Assembly: GCF_029945925.1 (NCBI RefSeq) | Contig: NZ_JAQSDN010000024.1 | Span: forward strand, 1 to 51,615 | Reading direction: 5' to 3' | DNA length: 51,615 bases | Source of the DNA: Polaromonas sp. | GTDB lineage: Bacteria; Pseudomonadota; Gammaproteobacteria; Burkholderiales; Burkholderiaceae_C | Part shown: in pieces, positions 25,188-33,787 of the stretch | Layout of the letters: the number at the start of each line of letters is the position of its first letter | Numbering within the stretch: position 1 is the first letter of the stretch | The notes under the pieces: model-generated | Told to the model about the DNA's origin: nothing | Databases searched by the model: none | What the model saw: the letters and a program-made list of their open reading frames with translations, nothing else | Program-made: the position numbers and the translations under genes

Positions 25188-26583
25188 TACGGTGCCGTGC
25201 AATTTGCGCGCGCACCTGCACTGGTGCCGTGCCGCCCAGCGTGTTGCGGGCGTTCAGCGAGCCGCGCAGGCTCAGCACGTCGTACACGTCTTTCTCGATC
25301 TTGGGGTTGAACTCCTGCAGCACCGCCAGCGGCAGCTCTGACAAATCCACCGCGTGGGAGATGGCGGCCTTGACGGCGTGCGCCACGGCCTCATGGGCAT
25401 CGCGGAAGGGCAGGCCTTTCTTGACCATGTAGTCGGCCAGGTCGGTGGCGGTGGCGTAACCCTTGAGCGCGGCGCGCTCCATCGCTTCGGGCTTGACGGT
25501 GATGCCACCCACCATCTCGGCAAAAATGCGCAGCGTGTCTTTCAGCGTGTCCACGGTGTCGAACAGCGGCTCCTTGTCTTCCTGGTTGTCCTTGTTGTAG
25601 GCCAGCGGCTGGCCCTTCATCAGGGTGATCAGGCCCATCAGGTGGCCGACCACGCGGCCGGTCTTGCCGCGTGCGAGTTCGGGCACGTCGGGGTTTTTCT
25701 TCTGCGGCATGATGGACGAGCCGGTGGTGAAGCGGTCGGCAATATCGATGAAGCCGAAGTTCTGGCTCATCCACAAAATCAGTTCCTCGCTCATGCGGCT
25801 GATGTGCACCATGGCCAGCGCGGCGGCGGCGGTGAATTCAATCGCGAAGTCGCGGTCGCTCACCGCGTCCAGGCTGTTCTGGCAGACCTGCGGCTGGCCC
25901 TTGTCATCGACCATGCCCAGGGTTGTGGCGACACGTTCGCGGTCCAGCGGGTAGCTGGTGCCGGCCAGCGCGGCGGCGCCCAGCGGCAGGCGGTTGACGC
26001 GTTTGCGCACGTCCTGCAGGCGCTCGGCGTCACGCGCAAACATCTCGACATAAGCCAGCATGTGGTGGCCAAAGCTCACCGGCTGGGCCACCTGCAGGTG
26101 GGTGAAGCCGGGCAGGATGACCTCGACGTTTTTCTCGGCGATGTCCACCAGCGCCTTTTGCAGGTCGGTCAGCAGCGCATCAATCAGGTCGATCTCGCCG
26201 CGCAGCCACAGGCGCACGTCGGTGGCGACCTGGTCGTTGCGGGAGCGGCCGGTGTGCAGGCGTTTGCCGGCGTCGCCGACGAGTTGGGTCAGGCGCGCCT
26301 CGATGTTCAGGTGCACGTCTTCGAGGTCCAGCTTCCATTCAAAGGCACCGGATTCGATGTCCTGACTGATCTGCGCCAGCCCCTGCTGAATGGCCGCATG
26401 GTCGGCGGCGCCGAGGATTTTTTGCGCCGCCAGCATCTCGGCATGGGCAAGCGAGCCGGCGATGTCGGCCTGCCACAGGCGCTTGTCAAAAAACACGCTG
26501 GCGGTGTAACGCTTGACCAGGTCGCTCATGGGTTCGGAGAACAGGGCGGACCAGGCTTGGGATTTTTTGTCGAGTTGGCTCAC
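25168..26583 (-). CDS. argH: argininosuccinate lyase
   Basis: 471 residues. The fumarase/aspartase superfamily signature [12 protein letters not shown] (catalytic Ser loop) lies near residue 290, with [12 protein letters not shown] near 110 and [16 protein letters not shown] near 160. It cleaves argininosuccinate to arginine and fumarate, the last step of arginine biosynthesis. It is transcribed away from the histidine kinase gene; the 130-217-base gap between them presumably holds both promoters. Confidence 0.98.
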   Translation of the reverse strand: MSQLDKKSQAWSALFSEPMSDLVKRYTASVFFDKRLWQADIAGSLAHAEMLAAQKILGAADHAAIQQGLAQISQDIESGAFEWKLDLEDVHLNIEARLTQLVGDAGKRLHTGRSRNDQVATDVRLWLRGEIDLIDALLTDLQKALVDIAEKNVEVILPGFTHLQVAQPVSFGHHMLAYVEMFARDAERLQDVRKRVNRLPLGAAALAGTSYPLDRERVATTLGMVDDKGQPQVCQNSLDAVSDRDFAIEFTAAAALAMVHISRMSEELILWMSQNFGFIDIADRFTTGSSIMPQKKNPDVPELARGKTGRVVGHLMGLITLMKGQPLAYNKDNQEDKEPLFDTVDTLKDTLRIFAEMVGGITVKPEAMERAALKGYATATDLADYMVKKGLPFRDAHEAVAHAVKAAISHAVDLSELPLAVLQEFNPKIEKDVYDVLSLRGSLNARNTLGGTAPVQVRAQIARHRSRLTPG

Positions 26584-26800
26584 GGGAGGCTTTCTGTGGA
26601 GGACCGTCTGGCGGCAGCGATGGCGTCTCGCTGCGACAACATTATTGGGGGAAGTACGGGTTTGACGCCGGTTTCAAGCGGGCTGCCGGTGCAATACTAG
26701 GGATTTTATCTGCGTGCAGGAAAGCCCCGTCAAGCGGGGGCCCGGGACCCCCGGGGTCAGCCCGCGCGCAGAACCGGACACGGAGCAAACGAGCCTTTTC

Positions 26801-27862
26801 ATGCAGTTCAAGCCCGACCTTTCGTCTTTTGGCGAGTCGACCGTGCTGGGTGGTTACAGCCAGCCCGGGGACGTGTCTGCGCCCCTGCCAGTCCGTGTCA
26901 ATGTGTTTGACGCCTGCAATGTCGGCGTGGTGCTGCGCGCCGTGCTGTTTGTCGAGGCGGTGGTGGGCGTCGGCGCGATGTTCGGCGCCGGCGTCTTTGT
27001 CGACTGGCTGCTGCGTTTTTCGCTGCTGACCGGCGGCGTGCTGCCCGCCACACTGGCCTGGCTGATCGCTGCCTGCGTGCTCAAGGGGCGGCTGGCCCGA
27101 CTCGGCACGACGCAGCAGTGGGTGGCCGGCGTGGCCCTGGGCGCGCTGGCGGGCCTGTATGGCTGCGGCCTGCTGGTGTTGCTGAACCTGCTCGATCCGG
27201 CGCCCTGGTGGGCCAGCGCCGCGGCCGGCGCCCTGTTGTCGGCGGTGCTGGTAGCCGGGCTGGTCTGGCGCGCCAAGGCGCGCACACCGGCGGCCACGGC
27301 GGCGCGCCTGGCCGAACTGCAATCGCGCATCCGGCCGCATTTTCTGTTCAACACGCTCAACAGTGCGATCGCGCTGGTGCGCGCCGAACCGGCCAAGGCA
27401 GAAGCCGTGCTGGAAGACCTCAGCGAGCTGTTTCGCCATGCGCTGGCCGACCAGACCGAGTCGGTCACGCTGGGGCAGGAAATTGCCCTGGCGCAGCGTT
27501 ACATGGCGATCGAGCAGATCCGTTTTGGCGAGCGTCTGCAGGTGCAATGGACCCTGGACCCCGAGGCCGACCCCGCCAAATTGCCGCCGCTGCTGCTGCA
27601 GCCGCTGGTGGAAAATGCGGTGCGCCATGGCGTGGAGCCCAGCGCCCAGGGTGCGCAGATCAAGATCAGCACCGAGCGGCGCGGCAGCGTGGTGGTGCTC
27701 AAGGTGACCAATTCCACCCCGGCCGGCGTCGGTGAGCGGGGGCACGGGCTGGCGCTGGCCAATGTGCGCGAGCGCCTGGCGCTGCTGCACGATGTGCAGG
27801 CGCAATTCAAGACCGTGTTCAAGGACGGTGTGTTTCAAGTGAGACTGGAGATTCCGCTATGA
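26801..27862 (+). CDS. LytS/AlgZ-type sensor histidine kinase
   Basis: 353 residues from ATG 26801; an upstream GTG at 26714 would add 29 residues and cannot be excluded, since neither start has a good ribosome site. About four hydrophobic helices (residues 35-150) are followed by the His_kinase domain: ELQSRIRPHFLFNTLNSAIALV (phospho-His), and N-box LLQPLVENAVRHGVEP, with G-box ERGHGLALANVRERL. It is the partner of the LytTR response regulator whose gene overlaps by 4 bases. The layout resembles AlgZ/AlgR (FimS). The signal is unknown. Confidence 0.9.
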   Translation: MQFKPDLSSFGESTVLGGYSQPGDVSAPLPVRVNVFDACNVGVVLRAVLFVEAVVGVGAMFGAGVFVDWLLRFSLLTGGVLPATLAWLIAACVLKGRLARLGTTQQWVAGVALGALAGLYGCGLLVLLNLLDPAPWWASAAAGALLSAVLVAGLVWRAKARTPAATAARLAELQSRIRPHFLFNTLNSAIALVRAEPAKAEAVLEDLSELFRHALADQTESVTLGQEIALAQRYMAIEQIRFGERLQVQWTLDPEADPAKLPPLLLQPLVENAVRHGVEPSAQGAQIKISTERRGSVVVLKVTNSTPAGVGERGHGLALANVRERLALLHDVQAQFKTVFKDGVFQVRLEIPL

Positions 27863-28605
27863 CTGGCAAGTTGAGGGCGCTGATTGTGGATGACGAGGCG
27901 CTGGCGCGTTCGCGCCTGCGCACGCTGCTGGGCGACTGCACGGCGCCGCCCGCCTGCGTGGCCGCCGAAGCCGCGCATGCGGTGCAGGCCATGGACGCCC
28001 TGCGCCGCGAAACCTTTGATGTGGTCCTGCTCGACATCCGCATGCCCGGCGCCGACGGCATCGCCCTGGCGCAGACCATCGCCCGCATGCCGCAGCCGCC
28101 GGCGGTGGTGTTTGTCACCGCGCATTCCGAACATGCGGTGCAGGCCTTCGATCTCGAGGCGGTGGACTACCTGACCAAACCCGTGCGGCTCGAGCGGCTG
28201 CAGCAGGCGCTACAAAAAGTGGAGCGGCTTGCGCAGGCGGGTAAAGGGCTGGAGGCCGATTCGAATGGTGATTTCCTGATCATCCAGGACCGCGGCCGGA
28301 CCGAGCGTGTGCCGCTGGCCGAGGTGCTGTACCTCAAGGCCGAACTCAAGTACATCACGGTGCGCACGGCGGGCAAAAGCTACATCCTCGACGGCAGCCT
28401 CAACGAACTGGAGGAAAAATACCCCCAGCAGTTCATGCGCATCCACCGCAATGCGCTGGTGGCCCGCCGCGCGGTGCGCGCGCTTGAAAAACACTTTGAT
28501 CCCGAAGAAGGGGAGGGCTGGGCCGTGCGGCTCAACGGCATCGACGAGTTGCTGGCGGTTTCGCGCCGCCAGCTCAGCGCAGTGCGCGAGGCCATCGCCG
28601 CTTGA
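27859..28605 (+). CDS. LytTR-family response regulator (AlgR-like)
   Basis: 248 residues. Receiver domain at 1-120: acidic pair DDEA, phospho-acceptor Asp in DVVLLDIRMPGADG, and Lys in DYLTKPVRLERLQQAL. A LytTR DNA-binding domain spans about 145-245 (RTERVPLAEVLYLKAELKYITVRTAGKSYILDGSLNELEEKY; FMRIHRNALVAR). ATGA overlap with the kinase gene shows a coupled pair. The inter-domain linker (LQKVERLAQAGKGLEADSNGDF) may be encoded by a decayed copy of the dispersed stem-loop repeat. Confidence 0.93.
   Translation: MTGKLRALIVDDEALARSRLRTLLGDCTAPPACVAAEAAHAVQAMDALRRETFDVVLLDIRMPGADGIALAQTIARMPQPPAVVFVTAHSEHAVQAFDLEAVDYLTKPVRLERLQQALQKVERLAQAGKGLEADSNGDFLIIQDRGRTERVPLAEVLYLKAELKYITVRTAGKSYILDGSLNELEEKYPQQFMRIHRNALVARRAVRALEKHFDPEEGEGWAVRLNGIDELLAVSRRQLSAVREAIAA
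28209..28262 (+). repeat. possible decayed stem-loop repeat in the regulator linker
   Basis: GCTACAAAAAGTGGAGCGGC then TTGCGCAGG(...)AAGGGCTGGAGGCCGATT. The right half matches the repeat family well (AAGGGCTGGAGGCC); the left half is diverged. It encodes the linker between receiver and LytTR domains. Chance resemblance is possible. Confidence 0.45.
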
Positions 28606-28763
28606 ACACGCCGCCTGGCTCGAACCCCTACCCGGTCTGGCGGCAGCGTCCTGCACCGGCCTGCCGCCGGCCGCGATGAAATGGGCCCGGTACAGGAACG
28701 GAGACTTCGCCCCGGGACGGCTTTGCCGGTAAAACCCCGTGGAGCGCCAGACAAGGAACACAG

Positions 28764-29957
28764 ATGACTGAAGAAAACGTGCCCGAGACCTTGCCGGCAA
28801 AGCCTGTCTCCGCGGCGCCTGCCGAGCCCGCGGTGACGACGTTCCCGGAGCCGGATCGCCTGCTCCTGCACATGCCGGTGGACATCCGCAACATGTCGCT
28901 GATGGTGCTGGCCGGCCTGGCCATCCTGTTCGTGCTGCACTGGGCCAAGGCGGTGTTCATTCCGGTGATGCTCGGCGTGTTGTTCAGTTATGCGCTCTCG
29001 CCGGTGGTCAACTGGCTGGAACTCAAACGCGTGCCGCGCTGGCTCAGTTCTGCCGTGCTGCTGCTGGCGATTTTCGGCGCCATCGGTTCGACCACCTGGT
29101 CCCTCAGGGACAACGCGGCGCAACTGGTGGAGTCGCTGCCCGTGGCCGCGCAAAAATTCCGCAACGCGACGAAGGTCAAGACCGGTCAGTCGGACAGCAC
29201 GCTGGACACCGTGCAGAAGGCCGCGTCGCAAATCGAGCAGGCCACCCAGGACGGCGCCAAACCGGGCAACACCCGCGGCGCCATGCGGGTGGTGGTGGAG
29301 CGGGCAAGTTTCAACGTCAAGGACTATCTCTGGACCGGCACCATTGGCCTGATCACCCTGATCGGTCAGGCGGTTGCGGTCATTTTCCTGACCTACTTCC
29401 TGCTGCTTTCGGGCGACAGCTTCCGGCGCAAGCTGCTCAAGCTGGCCGGCCCCAGCCTCAGCAAGAAAAAAGTGACGTTGCAGGCCCTGCATGAAATCAC
29501 CGGCCAGATCCAGCGCTACCTGCAGGTGCAACTGCTCACCAGCGCGCTGGTCGGGGTGCTGACCTGGCTGGCCCTGCTGGCCATCGGGCTGGAGAACGCG
29601 GCGGTCTGGGGCATTGCCGCCTTCGTGCTCAACTTCGTGCCTTATGTGGGCTCGCTGATCACCGCGGCCGCGACGGCGCTGGTCGGTTTCCTGCAGTTCG
29701 GCACGCTGAACATGGCGCTGGTGGTTGGCGGCGCCTCGCTGGTCATCCACACCATCGTCGGCAACCTGATCACGCCCTGGCTCACCAGCCGGGCCAGCCG
29801 CCTGAGCCCGGTGGCGGTTTTTGTAGGCCTTCTGGCCTGGGGCTGGCTCTGGGGCGTGTGGGGGCTGCTGCTGGGCGTTCCCATCCTGATGATGGTCAAG
29901 TCGGTCTGCGACCGGGTGGACGATCTCAAGCCCCTGGGTGAGTTTCTGGGTCCCTGA
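28764..29957 (+). CDS. AI-2E family transporter (PerM/TqsA-like)
   Basis: 397 residues. The family pattern is plain: paired N-terminal helices (LMVLAGLAILFVLHWAKAVFIPVMLGVLFSYALSPVVNWL), a soluble middle region, then TYFLLLSGDSFRRKLLKL and the C-terminal helices with NFVPYVGSLITA and GNLITPWLTSRASRLSP. Members export small molecules or ions at the inner membrane; the substrate is not predictable. The 158-base gap before it holds no gene that I can see. Confidence 0.92.
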   Translation: MTEENVPETLPAKPVSAAPAEPAVTTFPEPDRLLLHMPVDIRNMSLMVLAGLAILFVLHWAKAVFIPVMLGVLFSYALSPVVNWLELKRVPRWLSSAVLLLAIFGAIGSTTWSLRDNAAQLVESLPVAAQKFRNATKVKTGQSDSTLDTVQKAASQIEQATQDGAKPGNTRGAMRVVVERASFNVKDYLWTGTIGLITLIGQAVAVIFLTYFLLLSGDSFRRKLLKLAGPSLSKKKVTLQALHEITGQIQRYLQVQLLTSALVGVLTWLALLAIGLENAAVWGIAAFVLNFVPYVGSLITAAATALVGFLQFGTLNMALVVGGASLVIHTIVGNLITPWLTSRASRLSPVAVFVGLLAWGWLWGVWGLLLGVPILMMVKSVCDRVDDLKPLGEFLGP

Positions 29958-29970
29958 GTCGGGCGGGATA

Positions 29971-30032
29971 TTTTAATCATTTTGGCCTCTAGCCCTTTCA
30001 TGGCCTGCGCAGACTGCTATTGATTTGATAGT
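29971..30032 (-). repeat. stem-loop repeat overlapping a start codon
   Basis: On the minus strand: ACTATCAAATCAATAGCAGT, CTGCGCAGG(...)AAAGGGCTAGAGGCCAAAATGATTAAAA, one of the best-preserved copies. It fills the gap between the AI-2E transporter and the DTW gene, whose start (GTG 30031 or TTG 30025) falls in or at its edge. Confidence 0.88.
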
Positions 30033-30684
30033 GAATGCATCGCCGCCTCGCCGCCCGCAATGTGCCGGCTGCCTGCGTCCGCAAAGCGCCTGCATCTGCG
30101 CCTGGGTCACGCCGGTGGCGCACGAGGTCGAGGTGCTGATCCTGCAGCACCCGCTGGAGGTCGATCACCCCAAGGGCAGCGCGCGGCTGCTGCACCTGAG
30201 CCTGCCGCACAGCCGCATGCTGACGGGTGAGGTGTTTGCCGACGCGGCCCTGCTGGCGGCACCGTTCGAGGCGCCCGGGGCCGTGGCGGGTGCTCCGCGG
30301 CACAACCTTCTTTTGTACCCGGACATGCCGCAAGAGCGGGCGCTGGGCGTGCCGGCCCCGCCCGCCTTGCCGGCCGGGTGGCTGCGCGAACCGTCCCGGC
30401 TGCGCCTGATCGTGCTCGACGGCTCCTGGCGCAAGAGCCGCAAGATGCTTTACCTCAGTCCGCCGCTGCAACACTTGCCGCGCCTGTCGCTGCAGGGCTT
30501 GCCGCCGTCGCGTTACGGCATCCGCAAAGCCCACCGGCCCGGCCAGTTGTCGACGCTGGAGGCGACCTGTGCAGCGCTGATGCAGCTTGAAGGCAATGCC
30601 GGGAAGTTTGAACCGCTGTTGACGGCCTTTGACGGTTTTGTGGCGCAGCAGCTCGGCTACCTTCCTAGTCGCCCAGGTCGATAA
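30031..30684 (+). CDS. DTW-domain protein, tRNA-uridine aminocarboxypropyltransferase-like
   Basis: About 217 residues. An N-terminal zinc-like knuckle (QCAGCLRPQSACICAW) is followed by LILQHPLEVDHPKGSARLLHLSLPHSR, LIVLDGSWRKSRKML (the DTW motif appears as DGSW) and SRYGIRKAHRPGQLSTLEATCAAL. The family (TapT/DTWD) adds the acp group to tRNA uridine-47 using SAM. The start is uncertain: GTG 30031 or TTG 30025, both at the edge of a dispersed repeat. Its end overlaps the convergent ABC ATPase gene by about 20 bases. Confidence 0.87.
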   Translation: MNASPPRRPQCAGCLRPQSACICAWVTPVAHEVEVLILQHPLEVDHPKGSARLLHLSLPHSRMLTGEVFADAALLAAPFEAPGAVAGAPRHNLLLYPDMPQERALGVPAPPALPAGWLREPSRLRLIVLDGSWRKSRKMLYLSPPLQHLPRLSLQGLPPSRYGIRKAHRPGQLSTLEATCAALMQLEGNAGKFEPLLTAFDGFVAQQLGYLPSRPGR

Positions 30685-31300
30685 CACCCGCCAGGGGCAC
30701 ACCGGCCGGTGCCGCATAGTCGGCCACCACGAAGGCGCGCGCGGGATGGGCGGCGGCATCTTGCAGCAGCGCCAGAACAAAACCAATCGACGCCTTGTCC
30801 AGCGCGGCAAACGGCATGTCCAGCAGGGTGAGCGCCGCGCCCGAGGCAAACGCCGCCGCCAGCCAGACCTTGCGCTTTGAGCCGGTAGACAGCATGAAAA
30901 GCTGCTTGTTCAACTCCGACGCCAGCGCCAGACCATGCACACAGGTGGCCAGCACGCCGTCGTCAAAGCCGGCATACGTGCTGCGCTGCACATCGAAGTA
31001 GTGCGCCGGTGTCATCTGGTCAAACGCCTCCGTGCGTGGCTCTGTCCAGAACACCTGCCGGCGGTAGTCCTTCGCGCGGGTTTCCAGGGTGATTCCCTTG
31101 ATGCTGAGTTCGCCTGCATCGGCCGCCAGATCCCCTGCCAGCAGGCGCAGCAGCGTCGTCTTGCCACGTCCGTCGCCGCCCAGTACCAGCGTGACACCGG
31201 GCGGCAGCGAAGCCGACCAGTCCGCAAACAAGGTGCGTTCAGGGTAGCGAAAGCCCAGGCCTTTGACTTCAAGAATGGCGGGAGCGGTGGGGGTGGTCAT
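30665..31300 (-). CDS. ABC-type ATPase domain protein with altered Walker B
   Basis: 211 residues from ATG 31300 (GTG 31315 also possible). Walker A is intact (LGGDGRGKTTLL), the signature loop reads LSTGSKRKV, and Walker B reads LTLLDMPFAALD: the catalytic Glu after the Asp is Met. Overall it looks like a CcmA-like small ABC ATPase. Loss of the catalytic Glu normally abolishes or slows ATP hydrolysis, so it may act as an ATP-bound switch or pair with another ATPase. No permease gene adjoins it; function unknown. Confidence 0.78.
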   Translation of the reverse strand: MTTPTAPAILEVKGLGFRYPERTLFADWSASLPPGVTLVLGGDGRGKTTLLRLLAGDLAADAGELSIKGITLETRAKDYRRQVFWTEPRTEAFDQMTPAHYFDVQRSTYAGFDDGVLATCVHGLALASELNKQLFMLSTGSKRKVWLAAAFASGAALTLLDMPFAALDKASIGFVLALLQDAAAHPARAFVVADYAAPAGVPLAGVIDLGD

Positions 31301-31387
31301 GCCGGTATTGGACACGACTCCGGGAACTTATCCTGTGCCCGCAGGCGCCGGGACAGAGTTGGTGCAGTGCGACGCTGGGTCGCAGAC

Positions 31388-31437
31388 GCTCCTAATTTAA
31401 TAGCTGCCTGTGCCCGTGCCATATGGGGAAACGGCTG
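31388..31437 (+). repeat. degenerate stem-loop repeat
   Basis: CTCCTAATTTAATAGCTGCC then TGTGCCCG(...)GGGGAAACGGC: the left half matches the dispersed repeat, the right half is decayed. It lies in the 260-base gap between the ABC ATPase and intI, opposite in orientation to the copy at 31500-31556. Confidence 0.55.
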
Positions 31438-31499
31438 ATCTGATACATGAATGTCCGTGCTTTTGGTTACGATGAGCCTGTTTACGCCCCCATTTATGT

Positions 31500-31556
31500 A
31501 TAAAAACGCGCGTTGGCCCTTACGCAACGGGCGCCAGCAGCTATTGAATGCATAGC
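31500..31556 (-). repeat. stem-loop repeat just after intI
   Basis: Minus strand: GCTATGCATTCAATAGCTGC, TGGCGCCCG(ttgcgtaa)GGGCCAACGCGCGTTTTTAT. It starts 3 bases after the intI stop and may serve as its transcription terminator. Same orientation as the copy at 35787-35843 on the other side of the integron. Confidence 0.85.
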
Positions 31557-31559
31557 AAA

Positions 31560-32561
31560 TCAGGCGGTCAGCGCATCCAGCGGGCTTGCCGTGCCGCCTG
31601 CGGCGACCTTCAGCACATGCGTGTAAATCATGGTGGTGCTCACGTCGGAGTGACCCAGCAGTTCCTGCACCGTGCGGATGTCGGTGCCCGACTGCAGAAG
31701 ATGCGTGGCAAAGCTGTGGCGCAAGGTGTGCACCGACAGGGGCTTGACGATCCCGGCTGCAGCGCCGGCCAGCTTGATGGCGCGCTGCAAGCGCTCTTCA
31801 TACAGATGGTGCCGGCGCTCTATCTGAGAGCGGGGATCCACCGACAGCTGAGGCGCGGGAAATACCCAGAACCAGCCCCAGCGCCGCCCCAGGTCGGGGT
31901 ACTTGACTGACAGCGCATCAGGTACTTCAACACCGGCAACGCCTGCTTCGCGGTCATGTGCCCATATGGCCCGGGCCCGGCGCACCTGCACCTTGAGAGC
32001 GTCATGCAGAGAGCGCGGCAACATCACCACACGGTCTTTGCCGCCTTTGGCCTCACGCACCACCAGCACCTTGCGATCAAAATCCACGTCCTTGATTCGC
32101 AGGCGCAAACCCTCCATCAAACGCATGCCCGTGCCATACAACAACTTGGCCAGCAAAGCCATCTCGCCATCCAGTGCGCCCAACAAAGCGCCGACTTCCG
32201 CCGTGGTCAGCACCGAGGGAATTCGCCGGGGCCGGGTCGGTCGCTGCAACTCGGTGAGCCAGGGCAGATCAAGCCCCAGTACCTCGCGGTATAAAAACAG
32301 CAGGGAACTGAGCGCCTGGTTGTGTGTGGAGACCGACACCCGCCGCTCATTGGCAAGCATCGTCAGAAACTGCGTGACCTCCAAAGCGCCCATGTCGCGC
32401 GGATGCCGCATTTGCCCGCCCCGCCCACACCAGCGGACAAAAAAACGAACCCAGTACACATAAGCCTGCTCGGTCTTCAGGCTATAGTGTTTGTAACGAA
32501 TGACCTCGCTCACCTGCTCCAGCAGGCGCTTGGATTGGGGAAGATAGGCGACAGGGTTCAT
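31560..32561 (-). CDS. intI: integron integrase
   Basis: 333 residues, tyrosine recombinase. N-terminal SAM-like domain ([28 protein letters not shown]), catalytic RHRY residues in [20 protein letters not shown] (Arg), [29 protein letters not shown] (His, Arg, His) and [11 protein letters not shown] (Tyr). The integron-specific insertion is present: [22 protein letters not shown] and [21 protein letters not shown], which separates IntI from XerC/D. It inserts and excises cassettes at attI/attC. A LexA-like box lies over its promoter, so expression is probably SOS-linked. All catalytic residues look intact. Confidence 0.97.
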   Translation of the reverse strand: MNPVAYLPQSKRLLEQVSEVIRYKHYSLKTEQAYVYWVRFFVRWCGRGGQMRHPRDMGALEVTQFLTMLANERRVSVSTHNQALSSLLFLYREVLGLDLPWLTELQRPTRPRRIPSVLTTAEVGALLGALDGEMALLAKLLYGTGMRLMEGLRLRIKDVDFDRKVLVVREAKGGKDRVVMLPRSLHDALKVQVRRARAIWAHDREAGVAGVEVPDALSVKYPDLGRRWGWFWVFPAPQLSVDPRSQIERRHHLYEERLQRAIKLAGAAAGIVKPLSVHTLRHSFATHLLQSGTDIRTVQELLGHSDVSTTMIYTHVLKVAAGGTASPLDALTA

Positions 32562-32571
32562 AGTGGTTCAA

Positions 32572-32591
32572 CCATGTATAAAAACACAGTA
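32572..32591 (-). promoter_or_regulatory. LexA-like box upstream of intI
   Basis: Read towards intI the sequence is TACTGTGTTTTTATACATGG, matching TACTGT-N8-ACAG with a single change in the right half (ACAT), and A/T-rich inside. It ends 10 bases before the intI start. LexA control of integron integrases is established for class 1 and Vibrio integrons; its action here is inference. Confidence 0.7.
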
Positions 32592-32661
32592 TTTTCCTGC
32601 CGAAGCCTGATGTCAAGCGGGGTTGCGCGGAGGTGGGCCATTGCGGCAGATGCCTGTTACG

Positions 32662-32722
32662 GGTTTATCCCGTCGGATAAGCTGGCCTTGCGGTTTATCC
32701 GACGATCTATATCACGTTAAAC
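32662..32722 (+). promoter_or_regulatory. attI recombination site
   Basis: The core GTTAAAC (32716-32722) fits GTTRRRY and abuts the first cassette. Upstream lie a direct repeat GGTTTATCC (32662-32670 and 32692-32700) and a perfect 10-base inverted repeat CGTCGGATAA/TTATCCGACG (32671-32680 and 32695-32704), likely integrase-binding sites. No clear cassette promoter could be assigned. Confidence 0.72.
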
Positions 32723-32729
32723 CGCAGCT

Positions 32730-33146
32730 ATGACTCGCATACGTTTCATTGGCGCCTACGGCGTCGACGTCCCAGAAGGCGCTTACACAGCAGCGATGGA
32801 CTGCCATGATGACTCAGAGTACGTAGCAAAGGAGCTTGGAAGTCTGGCGCTAGTGGAGCTAGAGATTTTTGATATGCCCGCAACCGGCAGCATTTCAGAG
32901 TTCAAGCAGCCTCATACCAAGTATGTTCCATATGATGAGAGCTACTTCGACGCAACTACGTTTGAGCCTTTGCGGCATCCCCTCTACAAGCTTCCCGCTG
33001 CAGGCAACTTCCGAGTGGCTTTCTACCTTCATTTCTACGACCCAAGCGAGCCGCTGTGTACCCCCTTCGGATCCGTCCAGGTCGCTCCTGTAGTTGGCCC
33101 TCCTCCATCTCACCTCAGAGGCAAGTCCTATGAATTCTGGGAATGA
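32730..33146 (+). CDS. cassette 1 protein, unknown
   Basis: 138 residues starting MTRIRFIGAYGVDVPEGAYT 7 bases after the attI core. No signal peptide, membrane helix or family that I recognise; it is acidic and rich in aromatic residues (FRVAFYLHFYDPSEPL). Base composition is below that of the flanking chromosome. There is no obvious ribosome site before the ATG. First position usually means strongest expression in integrons (known behaviour). Confidence 0.72.
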   Translation: MTRIRFIGAYGVDVPEGAYTAAMDCHDDSEYVAKELGSLALVELEIFDMPATGSISEFKQPHTKYVPYDESYFDATTFEPLRHPLYKLPAAGNFRVAFYLHFYDPSEPLCTPFGSVQVAPVVGPPPSHLRGKSYEFWE

Positions 33147-33149
33147 GCG

Positions 33150-33236
33150 GTTTAACATGTTGCTGGACACGGACACGCAACATCACGAGGCCGCTTCGCG
33201 GCGCTTGTCGCGTTCCGGTCAGCGCCAACGTTAGAA
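33150..33236 (+). repeat. attC site of cassette 1
   Basis: 87 bp from GTTTAAC to GTTAGAA, with inner stem GCCGCTTCGCGGCG and outer arms around GGACACGG / CCGGTC. Begins just after the cassette 1 stop codon. Confidence 0.88.
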
Positions 33237-33239
33237 CGC

Positions 33240-33716
33240 ATGAGCCAACATCGACTTCACGAAGATCCTGCACGAACAAAGCCAATTGGCCTTGCGCGCT
33301 ACGCAGCAGATTTCTTCGATGCTGCAATTGCGGCTGATGACGTGCTAGGCCACCGAAAGGGCTATGAGATAACCGCGCCTGTGCCAGTGATGTTCTTGGT
33401 TGGGCAGGCGATAGAACTAGCGCTGAAAGCATTTCTCCTGCACCAAGGGGTAGAACTAAGAAAGCTTCGATACGATTACGGTCATGAACTGCATCGCGCG
33501 CTCAAGAAGGCGAAGGAGTTAGGGTTGTACAAGTTTGTTCCTCTAACAACTGAGGAAGAATCGATGGTGGAGCTGTTGAACACGCTCTATGCGTCAAAAC
33601 AGCTTCAATACATTGTCTCTGGGCCGAAGACATATCCGGTATTTGGCCCGCTTGAAGCGGTCGGGAGAAAACTGGTGTTTGGCATCGGTCCAGTTGTGGG
33701 GTACATACCAAGATGA
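33240..33716 (+). CDS. cassette 2 protein, HEPN-like
   Basis: 158 residues. The central helices PVPVMFLVGQAIELALKAFLLHQG and ELHRALKKAKELGL resemble a HEPN fold, with RYDYGH giving an R-x4-H motif as in HEPN ribonucleases. Assignment is by motif and helix pattern only. HEPN proteins often act in toxin-antitoxin or defence systems, but no nucleotidyltransferase (MNT) partner is encoded beside it. It starts 3 bases after attC1. Confidence 0.72.
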   Translation: MSQHRLHEDPARTKPIGLARYAADFFDAAIAADDVLGHRKGYEITAPVPVMFLVGQAIELALKAFLLHQGVELRKLRYDYGHELHRALKKAKELGLYKFVPLTTEEESMVELLNTLYASKQLQYIVSGPKTYPVFGPLEAVGRKLVFGIGPVVGYIPR

Positions 33717-33723
33717 TATTGCG

Positions 33724-33780
33724 TTCTAACATTTCGCTCGATCGGCCCGCCTATGGCGTCCGCTCAGCTTTGCGTTAGAA
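33724..33780 (+). repeat. attC site of cassette 2
   Basis: A short 57-bp site from TTCTAAC to GTTAGAA, the terminal 7-mers being exact complements. Much shorter than the 87-bp sites at cassettes 1, 4 and 5. Confidence 0.82.
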
Positions 33781-33787
33781 ACTCCAG

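Noticed and set aside
31560..32561. XerC/XerD-type recombinase or phage integrase
   Set aside because: The integron-specific insertion ([16 protein letters not shown] to ERRHHLYE) and the adjacent attI/attC sites identify an IntI.
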